A DNA stretch of 64,000 nt, from NCBI GenBank assembly GCA_039821125.1, contig JBCBOR010000001.1, positions 124,001 to 188,000 of the forward strand, in the 5' to 3' direction. Below, piece after piece: positions 49,897 to 58,093 of the stretch (its first letter is position 1; each line of letters opens with the position of its first letter). The position numbers were made by a program, and so were the translations under genes. The notes beneath the pieces are model-generated. The model was given only the letters and a program-made list of their open reading frames with translations. It was not told the DNA's origin and searched no databases. The stretch is from Thermohalobaculum sp039821125 (GTDB lineage Bacteria; Pseudomonadota; Alphaproteobacteria; Rhodobacterales; Rhodobacteraceae).

Positions 49897-52800
49897 ATGC
49901 GTTCGCACATTTCGGGTTTCTTGGCGACAACAGCGCTCAGCGCACCTTTGTTTTTTCTGCCTGTCATGGCGGGCGCACAGAGCAAGATCGGGACCGTGGC
50001 AGCGGTCAATCCTGCCATGGCTGGTACGCCGCCGAACGAAGCCACGCGCACCTATTCGCTCGGCCTAGAGGTTGTGCAGAACGAACGGGTGGAAACGCGC
50101 GGGCGTGGCTCGGGCCAGTTGCTGTTTCTGGATCAGACAACCTTGACTGTCGCGCCGAACAGCGACATCGTCCTCGACAAGTACGTCTACGACGCGAACC
50201 AGGAATCCGGCGAGATCGCCCTGACCATGACGAAGGGCGTCCTGCGCCTGATCGGTGGTCGGATCACCAAGAAAAACGCGGGCAAAATCAAGGTGCCCAC
50301 GGCAACCATCGGCGTGCGCGGCGGTATGGCGCTGCTGATCGTTGGTGCAGGCGGGACGAGCCGCATCTGCAACATTGCGGGCGAGTCGGTGGAGGTCGTT
50401 CCGGACAAGGGCAGCAAGATCACCCTGTCTCGGCCCAACGCCTGCGTTGTCGCCGACGCCAACGGCGCCCGTTTCGACGGCCTGATCAAGTCGACACAGC
50501 TTGCCGAATACTATGACGATCTGGAAGGCGACGGATCAGGCGGCGCCGACGACATCTTTGCCAGCGTCACCAGCGTCGAGGCCAACGCCGCCAGGATCGC
50601 GCGGCGCAACTCGGGCGTGAAGGGCGGCGAGAACCGCGAGCCTGTCTCGACCAGCGGCCACAGCGCTCCGCCCGATGAGTCTGCTCGCGATGAGAACCAG
50701 ATCACGACGGATGCACGGGTGAACGAGATCTCCAGCTCCGATCCTGATGAAGAGATCGATGAGAACAATGAGAACGACATTCTTGGTGATGATGATATCG
50801 TCGACAATAACGTCGTGATTGATGACGATATCATCGATGATGGGCCGATCGTGACCGGGCTGACCGGTGCAAGTCTTCAGGCGGAGGACGGTAACGGCAT
50901 CATCGTCTCGACCTTCGACGAGGTGCTCGAAGGCTCACTCATCGGCACAAGTGCAAACGGCGATTTGACGATACCAGTGCCCGGAACCGGGGAGAACGCG
51001 AGTGTCTTCGACACAGGCGGGGTGCTTTCGCTCATCGGCAACCCCTTTGTTAGCGCCGCTGTGCAGGAGACGGGTGGTGCGTTGTTCTCCTTTGATGGCG
51101 GATTTCCTGACACGGCGACCGGCATCCTCGACGGCGGCGGTTTCAGCGACCTGCTCGGTCCCATCTCGGGGATCGGCTTCTCGGACCCCAGCGAAGACTT
51201 TACCTATGTCGAGTTCAGCGCAGACTTCGCGGACGATGGCGATATCGCGGGCGTCGCTGTGTTCGGCAACGCGACCGAGGACAGCGGCTTGTTCTACCAG
51301 GGAACCTTTGCAGGCGCGGAGTTCAACGATGCGGACTTCGACCCCGTAACGAACATCGCGACGATCAATCCAATCCTGCTCGATCCGGCTCGGAACATTA
51401 CAAGCGGTGTCGCGAACACCGTCGAGGCGTACCGCATCGTACCCAACTTCCTGGAGGGCGGCGAATTCGAGGCTCCGGGTCAGCCGCTCTTCATTGTCGG
51501 GAATGAGGGCATGGCGCGGTTCGACAGCGATGTCACGATCGACACCGGAAATTCGGGCATCAACGGCGATGACCTGGTCGGCGGCGGTAAGGTTCTCTTC
51601 GCCGCCTTTGGCGTGGATACGTTCGTAGACGAAACCGGGACACCGCTGCAGGATTCGCGGTTCGAAGTTGTCGCGGACGACATCAAGAGCCTGAAACAAC
51701 AGGGCGGATCCTCTGGCCCGATCCTGTCAACGACGTCGCTTGGGACCGAACAGTTCAATATCGGCATTGATTTCGGCGACGGCTCTATCGTTGCCGCACA
51801 AGGCGTGGATGTAATCAAGTCGAGCATCGGCAATCTCGAAGACGGCGATGGAGACACGCAGTTTGGCGAAGACAATCGGTACATGGTCGTGTCATCGGTG
51901 GTGCGAGCGGACAATGGGGGCACTCTTGGTGAACCCGCTCTCAATCCCGGATCAGGCTTCGGCCTGATTGCGGACTTCAATGGCAGAGGGTTTGGCATTG
52001 ATCTCGTCCTGGAGGAGGTTGAAAGCACGCCGTTCGTTGCACTGACATCGCGGGTCTCGAACCTCTCGGAGCGGATCAACGATCCGCTTTCCCTCGCCCG
52101 CGCGGGCGCAATCGACAATGCCCAGACGAGCGGGGCGTTTACACGCGGGTTCATGACTGGTGTGGCGCGCTGCGAGACTGGCCTCTGCGGAGATGCGGGT
52201 TTCCAGTTCGACAACTTCTTGCAACCCACGGGCAGCTATCAGATCACGACGACGAATCCGGACGACATCAGCTTTGTCTTCGATGATCTCTCAAACGAGG
52301 TGGTAGCGAGCGTTGACCTACAATTGAACAATCCCGGAGACATCGTCGGGGATGAGGTTCAGACGCTGGAGTTCGTGGCAGGGGGTGACACGTCTGCGTT
52401 CATTGATGATGAGCGTTTCGCGCTGCTCACGCTGGACGGCGGAGCAACGATCGCAGGCGAACAGACGATAATCGACGCCTCATTCGCGACCCAAGGTCTT
52501 GCGGGCACAGAGGGCCTGGATTTCCCGAACAACGCCCAAGCCAATCATGAGTTTCTGCGCTGGGGTTACTGGTCAGCGACCTACGAAGCCGAGCAGAATG
52601 TCGGGGATCTTGGCACCCAGACGCGCCGGGACGTTGTCCATGCCGGAAACTTCGTGACGGGCCTGCGCCCGGATGCAGTGTTGGACGATATCCCGACGGA
52701 TGTGACCATCGCCTATTCGGGCTTCGCGATCGGGACGACATCGCTGCTGTTCTCGCCAGACACAGCGATCGTAACCGGGTCGTTCGACATGACCTACGAT

Positions 52801-53163
52801 TTTGGCCTGGACCGTGGCGATGTGAACATCAACATTCCGAACGCAGCGCCGCAACTGCCCTTCGCGGCTGTCGACATCAATGCCAACGTGCAGGTCACAG
52901 GGCAGGACCTTGCCCGCTTCAGCGGAGCCGCCCAGAGCGACTTTGACGGATCGCTGACCCGTGTGAATGGCGGCTTCTTCGCCAACCCGGATCGCACGGT
53001 GGCAAACAACGGCGTCGCGGCAGTGGGGGGTGAGTTCGTCCACACCAACGCGGAGTTCGGATTCGAAACCGTCGGCATCTTCGGCGGGAGCGCGACTCAG
53101 ACCACGCCGTCTTTCTCACAGCCGCAACCGCGGAACGGAAACGGAGGCTTCACCGAGCGATGA
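49897..53163 (+). CDS. Large secreted FecR-domain protein with C-terminal TbpB-like barrel (paralog B)
   Basis: A 1088-residue protein with a clear signal peptidase I signal (cleavage near VMAGAQS, residue 28) and no lipobox. The FecR domain spans 58-150 (GQLLFLDQTTLTVAPNSDIV; VPTATIGVRGG). An Asp/Glu/Asn-rich acidic linker follows at about 270-325 (DEEIDENNENDILGDDDIVD), then a beta-rich middle aligning with paralog A, the Cys pair in ARCETGLCG, and a C-terminal barrel-like domain (HEFLRWGYWSA, FDMTYDFGLDRGDVNINIPN, TVGIFGG). The acidic linker could bind calcium in seawater. Full-length similarity to its neighbour shows tandem duplication. Predicted cargo of the upstream Slam-like protein. 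Confidence 0.78.
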   Translation: MRSHISGFLATTALSAPLFFLPVMAGAQSKIGTVAAVNPAMAGTPPNEATRTYSLGLEVVQNERVETRGRGSGQLLFLDQTTLTVAPNSDIVLDKYVYDANQESGEIALTMTKGVLRLIGGRITKKNAGKIKVPTATIGVRGGMALLIVGAGGTSRICNIAGESVEVVPDKGSKITLSRPNACVVADANGARFDGLIKSTQLAEYYDDLEGDGSGGADDIFASVTSVEANAARIARRNSGVKGGENREPVSTSGHSAPPDESARDENQITTDARVNEISSSDPDEEIDENNENDILGDDDIVDNNVVIDDDIIDDGPIVTGLTGASLQAEDGNGIIVSTFDEVLEGSLIGTSANGDLTIPVPGTGENASVFDTGGVLSLIGNPFVSAAVQETGGALFSFDGGFPDTATGILDGGGFSDLLGPISGIGFSDPSEDFTYVEFSADFADDGDIAGVAVFGNATEDSGLFYQGTFAGAEFNDADFDPVTNIATINPILLDPARNITSGVANTVEAYRIVPNFLEGGEFEAPGQPLFIVGNEGMARFDSDVTIDTGNSGINGDDLVGGGKVLFAAFGVDTFVDETGTPLQDSRFEVVADDIKSLKQQGGSSGPILSTTSLGTEQFNIGIDFGDGSIVAAQGVDVIKSSIGNLEDGDGDTQFGEDNRYMVVSSVVRADNGGTLGEPALNPGSGFGLIADFNGRGFGIDLVLEEVESTPFVALTSRVSNLSERINDPLSLARAGAIDNAQTSGAFTRGFMTGVARCETGLCGDAGFQFDNFLQPTGSYQITTTNPDDISFVFDDLSNEVVASVDLQLNNPGDIVGDEVQTLEFVAGGDTSAFIDDERFALLTLDGGATIAGEQTIIDASFATQGLAGTEGLDFPNNAQANHEFLRWGYWSATYEAEQNVGDLGTQTRRDVVHAGNFVTGLRPDAVLDDIPTDVTIAYSGFAIGTTSLLFSPDTAIVTGSFDMTYDFGLDRGDVNINIPNAAPQLPFAAVDINANVQVTGQDLARFSGAAQSDFDGSLTRVNGGFFANPDRTVANNGVAAVGGEFVHTNAEFGFETVGIFGGSATQTTPSFSQPQPRNGNGGFTER

Positions 53164-53168
53164 GCCAT

Positions 53169-53196
53169 CTCTGCATCGCGATTGTGCGGTGCAGAG
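53169..53196. terminator. Hairpin between convergent FecR paralog B and cNMP-binding genes
   Basis: CTCTGCATCGC pairs with GCGGTGCAGAG (11 bp with one G-T wobble) around a 6-nt loop, five bases after the paralog B stop. There is no U-run, but the position between convergent genes suits a terminator. Confidence 0.55.
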
Positions 53197-53235
53197 AACC
53201 CGCTCCGGGCTGAGCGGCCGGGTCGCGTGCCTTGA

Positions 53236-53682
53236 TCAGGTGCGCGCGGCGGCAAGATCCCGTGTCGTCATCTCAAGCCGGTGCGCCATGACCTTGATCA
53301 GCTCAAGCGCGATATCCGGAAACTCGCGAAGCAGGTTCATGAAGGTATCGCGGCTCAACCGCAGCACGGTCAGGTCGCACTTCGCGGCGATGGCCGTAGT
53401 CCTTGGCTGATCACAAAGCACCGCCATCTCGCCAAAAATCTCCCGAGAGGACAGAGACGCGACCGAGGCTTCGCCCCCGCCGTCGACCGGCACCAGAACA
53501 TCCACGGCACCGTCAATCACGATATACGCGGCATCGCCATCATCACCCTTCTCGAACAGCCGCTCGCCTGCGCGAAAGGTCAGTGTTTCTCCCATCAACG
53601 CAAACATTTTCAGGCGTTTGTGGTCGACATTCCGAAACATCGGAATCTCCGTCATCACGGCAACTGCGGCTTTCAGGCTCAC
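53236..53682 (-). CDS. Stand-alone cyclic-nucleotide-binding protein
   Basis: A 148-residue single CRP-type beta-barrel with no DNA-binding or kinase domain. The phosphate-binding cassette reads FGEMAVLCDQPRTTAIAA, with the Gly-Glu and Arg that contact the ribose-phosphate of cAMP intact. GTG 53682 follows GGAG located in the end of the ABC gene; the gap is 4 bp, so the two are co-translated. The nearby CHASE2 cyclase is a plausible source of its ligand. It probably acts by binding the ABC protein or another membrane partner. Confidence 0.9.
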   Translation of the reverse strand: MSLKAAVAVMTEIPMFRNVDHKRLKMFALMGETLTFRAGERLFEKGDDGDAAYIVIDGAVDVLVPVDGGGEASVASLSSREIFGEMAVLCDQPRTTAIAAKCDLTVLRLSRDTFMNLLREFPDIALELIKVMAHRLEMTTRDLAAART

Positions 53683-53686
53683 GAGA

Positions 53687-56290
53687 TTACTCCGTCAATT
53701 GGTCGTCATGGGAGGATGGTTTCGAAGCAGGCGCATCTTCGAGTCGGACGACGCCATCCTCTGCAATGGCAGCAACGCCATCCACACCTGCGATCGCGGT
53801 ATCCTCAAGCGCGGCATAGAGGATTGTCGTATCAGGCAATTCGGCCTTGATTGCGGCGCGCAGTTCGGCATCGGCCGGGGTATCCGATCCGGCGATACCA
53901 TCCAGAACCATCAGACGCGGACGTTTGATCAGACCGCGCACCAGGGCAACGCGCCGACGCGAGCTGTTCGACAAACCGCCGCTCGAGCTCAGCTTTGCAT
54001 CAAGACCGAGACGAATCAGATCCTCCCTCAGCCCCGCCTCGTCGATGGCATCCTCCATCATCGCTTCCAGCTTCTTCCAGGCGGATTTCCGATCAAAGCG
54101 CCGTTTTGCGTGGAGAATGTTCTCTGCCACTGTTTGCGCCGGGCTGAAGCGGTCATCGACGAACGAGATGAAGTCATCGCGATTGGCCAGCAGCTCGCGC
54201 GCCTTGGTACGACAGTCCATCAGCTTCGCGATCCGAGCGTCATCCAGCACGTCCAACCGATCCCTCACAGGGACGAAGCTCATTCCAAGGGTGGTCACCA
54301 GATCGCGCTGCGCCTTGTCGAGACCCGAGACCTCCTGTCCCGCCGTGGCAACAACCAGTTCATGTGCCGCCATGATCTCGGATTTGGTGTACCCGGCGAA
54401 GCCGTCGAGAACAGCGCTGTCCTCATCGAGCGCGTCGACGAGCTCGCTGAACTCCCGCGCAATATCCAGACCCACGGCCGCGAGTTCGTCCAGACCTCCG
54501 GAGTCGCTCAGGATCTGACGGATCGCGGGGTTCGTCAGACACTCCGCCAAAGTCGACGGGGCGTCGACGGGCAGAGCGAAAAGCGCGTTCTCCAGAAGCG
54601 TCCCGTTGGTGTTGAACACACCCTCCTCCCAATCCTCGACCAGATCGGATAGATCCTGTCCCGCATCATGGAGCAATTTGCGCGCCCGCATGATCCGGTC
54701 GGTCCACGCATCCGCGGAGCAGGTATCCAGCCGGGCGTCGAGGGCGCTGGAGTAAAGTTCCCCCGACAAGCCGACAAGCTCGATCAACTCCAGAAGCCGC
54801 GCGTCCAGCGCGTCGGGTCCGTCGACACCTGCCGCTGAATAGTCGACCCAGTCACCCTCGGGATGCGCCGTCGAGTTGCCGGTCAGACGCGCCTCCCGCA
54901 GCATGTCCACCAGTGCAGCGTCGGTCTGATCCGCAAGCTCGGGCGCTCCACGCAGCAACCCGTAGAGCAGATTGTCCCGCATCGAGCGCGCGACAATACC
55001 GGGCTCAGAGCCAACATAGGCAACGGTCGCTCCGACCTGCGGCAATGTGCAGTCGACCAGTGCCTTTCCGCCGAAGATCACCCGCCCGGCAATCGGTTGC
55101 TGCAGGCCCGCGGCGAGTTTCAACAGCGCCTCGCGGCCACCACCCGACCCGCCTGTCACGGCTACCATCTGTCCAGACGCGATCACCAGATCGGGCGCCG
55201 TCAGTCCGCCTGTGCCGGGTCCGCCCTCGACATCTCGGAACTCAAGCGCGCCCGAAAGCGGTTCAGCATCGGTGCCGTCGGCATAGATCCGCTCGGGCGT
55301 CAGCACATCATCACCCGAGAAGTTTTCGACGACAAACACGTAACGCGAGTTGAAATCCGTCCAGCGCTGCATGTAGTTCAGCACCGCTTTCCAAGGCGCG
55401 GCGACTTCCTTGTAGGCGACCAGAACCGCAATCAACGACCCAAGATCAAGCTGCCCCTTGATCACGAGATATCCGCCAACCGAGTAGAAGAAGAATGGCG
55501 TCAGCTGGTTGATGAAGTTGTTGAGGGCCTTGATCGTGAATTTACGCTCGAACAATTGCAGGCGGATGATCGTGTTCTCGTAGAGCCGCCCGGCGACCTG
55601 CGCCATGTGCCAGCGCGCGGTATCGTTGGTGTGCACCTCGGAGATGACATTGACCGACTCGCCGATCGTGTCGGCCAGCTTGCGCGTGTTGCGGGCGCGC
55701 TCCTTGTTCAGGCGAACGATCTTGGCCTGCAGCTTGGGGATGATGTAGGCTTGGATGGGCAACAGGGCGATCGCTGCCGCGCCCAGAACCGCGTCCTGCA
55801 TGAAGATAAATGTCGTATAGACGATCAGCAGCCCGCCCTGGAAGGCAGGGGTCGCGATCACCTCGCCGATAAAGCCGCCGAGCGGTTCGATCTCACCGAG
55901 AATCGACTGGATGATCTCGCCAGACTTTGTTTGGCGGAACCGGGTCATCCGGAAGAGCATGACACGCTCGAACAGCAGATAGCGCAAGCGGCGCAGCATC
56001 CGCTCGCCAGTCATCCCGACCCGGACATTCATCAGCCATTTCAGTGCGTTGATGGCAACGACCATCATCAGGAACAAGATGCTCAGCGCCATCAGATAGG
56101 GGATCTGATCGACTTCGAACCCTTGAATGTCCTTGGGAAAGTCGGTGCCCGAGATCGCATCGTTGATGATGATCTTCGGCAGTTCCAGCGAGATGTAGAC
56201 CAGCGGAAAGGAGATGATGGTCAGACAAAGGATGATCAACTGGTCGCGCTTGGAGTGCCGCCAGACAAACGAGAAAAACTTGGAGTCCAT
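53687..56290 (-). CDS. ABC half-transporter with degenerate nucleotide-binding domain and large insertion
   Basis: An 867-residue protein. Residues 10-300 form an exporter-type six-helix transmembrane domain (VGMTGERMLRRLRYLLFERV, FRQTKSGEIIQSI). The nucleotide domain has lost its key residues. Walker A is GGSGGGRE near 377 (Lys to Arg, Ser/Thr to Glu). The Q-loop is YVGSEP. The signature is GLSNSSRRR in place of LSGGQ, near 768. Walker B is LMVLDGIAG (Glu to Gly), and the switch His is missing (LYAALED). Walker A and signature are about 390 residues apart instead of about 110. ATG 56290 follows GGGGGA. It is coupled to the cyclic-nucleotide-binding gene and is divergent from the 5'-nucleotidase. 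Confidence 0.85.
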   Translation of the reverse strand: MDSKFFSFVWRHSKRDQLIILCLTIISFPLVYISLELPKIIINDAISGTDFPKDIQGFEVDQIPYLMALSILFLMMVVAINALKWLMNVRVGMTGERMLRRLRYLLFERVMLFRMTRFRQTKSGEIIQSILGEIEPLGGFIGEVIATPAFQGGLLIVYTTFIFMQDAVLGAAAIALLPIQAYIIPKLQAKIVRLNKERARNTRKLADTIGESVNVISEVHTNDTARWHMAQVAGRLYENTIIRLQLFERKFTIKALNNFINQLTPFFFYSVGGYLVIKGQLDLGSLIAVLVAYKEVAAPWKAVLNYMQRWTDFNSRYVFVVENFSGDDVLTPERIYADGTDAEPLSGALEFRDVEGGPGTGGLTAPDLVIASGQMVAVTGGSGGGREALLKLAAGLQQPIAGRVIFGGKALVDCTLPQVGATVAYVGSEPGIVARSMRDNLLYGLLRGAPELADQTDAALVDMLREARLTGNSTAHPEGDWVDYSAAGVDGPDALDARLLELIELVGLSGELYSSALDARLDTCSADAWTDRIMRARKLLHDAGQDLSDLVEDWEEGVFNTNGTLLENALFALPVDAPSTLAECLTNPAIRQILSDSGGLDELAAVGLDIAREFSELVDALDEDSAVLDGFAGYTKSEIMAAHELVVATAGQEVSGLDKAQRDLVTTLGMSFVPVRDRLDVLDDARIAKLMDCRTKARELLANRDDFISFVDDRFSPAQTVAENILHAKRRFDRKSAWKKLEAMMEDAIDEAGLREDLIRLGLDAKLSSSGGLSNSSRRRVALVRGLIKRPRLMVLDGIAGSDTPADAELRAAIKAELPDTTILYAALEDTAIAGVDGVAAIAEDGVVRLEDAPASKPSSHDDQLTE

Positions 56291-56372
56291 CCATTCCCCC
56301 AGAGACGGGACGTGGCGCGCATGTTCACGTATCCGTGTTCGCCGATCAAGGGCGCTGATCTGGCGTCCCAAC

Positions 56373-56400
56373 ATCAGACAGTGTCGCAATATCAGACAGT
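56373..56400. promoter_or_regulatory. Direct repeat in the ABC/5'-nucleotidase divergent region
   Basis: ATCAGACAGT occurs twice (56373-56382 and 56391-56400), 18 bp apart start to start, with a partial ATCAGTC a further 20 bp on. The 185-bp region feeds the leftward ABC/cNMP operon and the rightward nucleotidase. The copies lie nearer the nucleotidase promoter. The regulator is unknown. Confidence 0.4.
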
Positions 56401-56475
56401 AGGATACGGATATCAGTCGGACCTGCCACGCATCCCATGGTATAGGTTTATCAGGGAGCTACGACGGAGACGTGC

Positions 56476-58071
56476 ATGGTGACGGGGTTCATGCGCCTTG
56501 CCGCATCGGGTGTGTTGAGTTTGTGCGCGGCCTCTGCAACCGCCGAGACCGTGACGATCCTGCACACCAACGACTTTCACAGCAGAATCGAGCCGATCAA
56601 CGCTTTCGACAGCACGTGTAGCGTGCAGGCGAACGCTGAAGGCACCTGTTTTGGCGGTTCAGCCCGGTTGCTGACCGCAATCCGTGCGGCCCGCGCAGCA
56701 GCGCCCAACAGCCTGCTTGTCGATGGCGGCGACCAATTCCAGGGCACATTGTTCTACACCTATTACAAGGGCGTCGCCGCAGCAGAGATGATGAACGCCC
56801 TCGGCTATGACGCCATGACCGTGGGCAATCACGAGTTCGATGACGGCCCAGAGGTTCTGCGCGGTTTCATGGACGCGGTCGATTTCCCTGTGTTGATGGC
56901 AAACGCGGATGTGTCAGAGGAGCCTGCACTGGCAGGTGCCCTGAAACCCTCGGTCATCCTGGAACGCGGCGGCGAAAAGATCGGTCTGATCGGGCTGACC
57001 CCGCGCGATACGCCGGATATCGCCTCGCCGGGGCCACGCATCCAGTTCATCGATCCCGTCCCCGCAGTCCAGGCAGAGGTTGCGCGTCTGACGGATGCGG
57101 GCGTGCGGCGGATCATAGCGCTGAGCCATTCTGGCTATGTGACGGATCTGAGGGTCGCGGCCTCGGTCGATGGGATCGACGTGATTGTTGGCGGACACTC
57201 CAACACGTATCTCTCAAACACCTCGGCGATGGCGGACGGTCCCTATCCGACATGGGTTACAACCCCAAGCGGCGGGCGGACAGCGGTCGTCCAAGCCTAT
57301 GCCTATGGCAAGTATCTCGGCAAGTTGGACGTGACCTTCGACAGGGCGGGCATCGTGGCCCGCGCGACAGGTGAACCGATCCTGATCGACAACGAGATTG
57401 CCGAGGACAGCTCGCTCAAGGATCGGATTGCCGTTCTGGCCAAACCCCTGGAGGAGGTGCGCACGAAGGTGGTTGGTGAGGCCGCAACCCCCATCGGCAC
57501 CGCACGGGAGACATGCCGGTCACAGGAATGTGCCATTGGCAATCTGATCGCCGATGCGATGCTGGACCGTGTCTATGATCAGGGGATCGATATCGCGATC
57601 CAGAATGGTGGCGGGATCCGCGCCTCGATCGACGCGGGGCCGATCACCATGGGCGAGGTGCTGACCGTTCTGCCATTCCAGAACCTGATCTCGACATTCC
57701 GCCTGTCCGGCGCGGATGTGGTCGCCTCGCTCGAGGCTGCGGTCAGTCAGGTCGAGGATGGCCGGGGCCGGTTTCCCCAGGTGGCAGGGCTTCGCTACAC
57801 ATACACGATGAACGAGGCGCCGAACGATGGCCGGATCCTGAATGTCGAAGTCATGCAGGACGGGTTCTGGGTCCCGATTGACCCGGGTGAAAGCTATGGT
57901 GTCGTCTCGAACGATTTCATGCGCCGCGGCGGCGATGGCTATGAGCTGTTTGCCGAGAACGCGATGGACGCATACGATTTCGGTCCTGATCTCGCCGACG
58001 TCGTGGCCGACTACCTGTCAAAAAAGACGCCTTACACGCCCTATCTCGATGGTCGCATCAAAGTGGACTAG
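56476..58071 (+). CDS. Secreted 5'-nucleotidase / UshA-type metallophosphatase
   Basis: A 531-residue periplasmic enzyme with signal peptide (cleavage near ASATAE). The metallophosphatase domain has its metal ligands in place: LHTNDFHS, DGGDQFQG, VGNHEFDDG and VGGHSN. The C-terminal substrate domain has QNGGGIRASID and VLPFQNLISTFRLSG, plus the RRGGDGYELF aromatic stack for the base. It dephosphorylates extracellular nucleotides, releasing nucleoside and phosphate; some relatives also split cyclic nucleotides or sugar nucleotides. ATG 56476 follows GGAG. It neighbours the cAMP-linked genes, though this may be chance. Confidence 0.92.
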   Translation: MVTGFMRLAASGVLSLCAASATAETVTILHTNDFHSRIEPINAFDSTCSVQANAEGTCFGGSARLLTAIRAARAAAPNSLLVDGGDQFQGTLFYTYYKGVAAAEMMNALGYDAMTVGNHEFDDGPEVLRGFMDAVDFPVLMANADVSEEPALAGALKPSVILERGGEKIGLIGLTPRDTPDIASPGPRIQFIDPVPAVQAEVARLTDAGVRRIIALSHSGYVTDLRVAASVDGIDVIVGGHSNTYLSNTSAMADGPYPTWVTTPSGGRTAVVQAYAYGKYLGKLDVTFDRAGIVARATGEPILIDNEIAEDSSLKDRIAVLAKPLEEVRTKVVGEAATPIGTARETCRSQECAIGNLIADAMLDRVYDQGIDIAIQNGGGIRASIDAGPITMGEVLTVLPFQNLISTFRLSGADVVASLEAAVSQVEDGRGRFPQVAGLRYTYTMNEAPNDGRILNVEVMQDGFWVPIDPGESYGVVSNDFMRRGGDGYELFAENAMDAYDFGPDLADVVADYLSKKTPYTPYLDGRIKVD

Positions 58072-58093
58072 GTCGACCGGAGCCGCGCGTCGA

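Noticed and set aside
46651..53163. FecR proteins as classical FecR anti-sigma regulators of a FecIRA system
   Set aside because: There is no ECF sigma factor or TonB receptor nearby, no cytoplasmic anti-sigma segment or transmembrane helix, and the proteins are over 1000 residues with signal peptides.
54863..56482. 539-codon plus-strand open frame opposite the ABC-type gene
   Set aside because: The minus strand encodes a recognisable exporter transmembrane domain with a good ribosome site. The opposite frame is a His/Gln/Arg/Asp-rich shadow with no domain.
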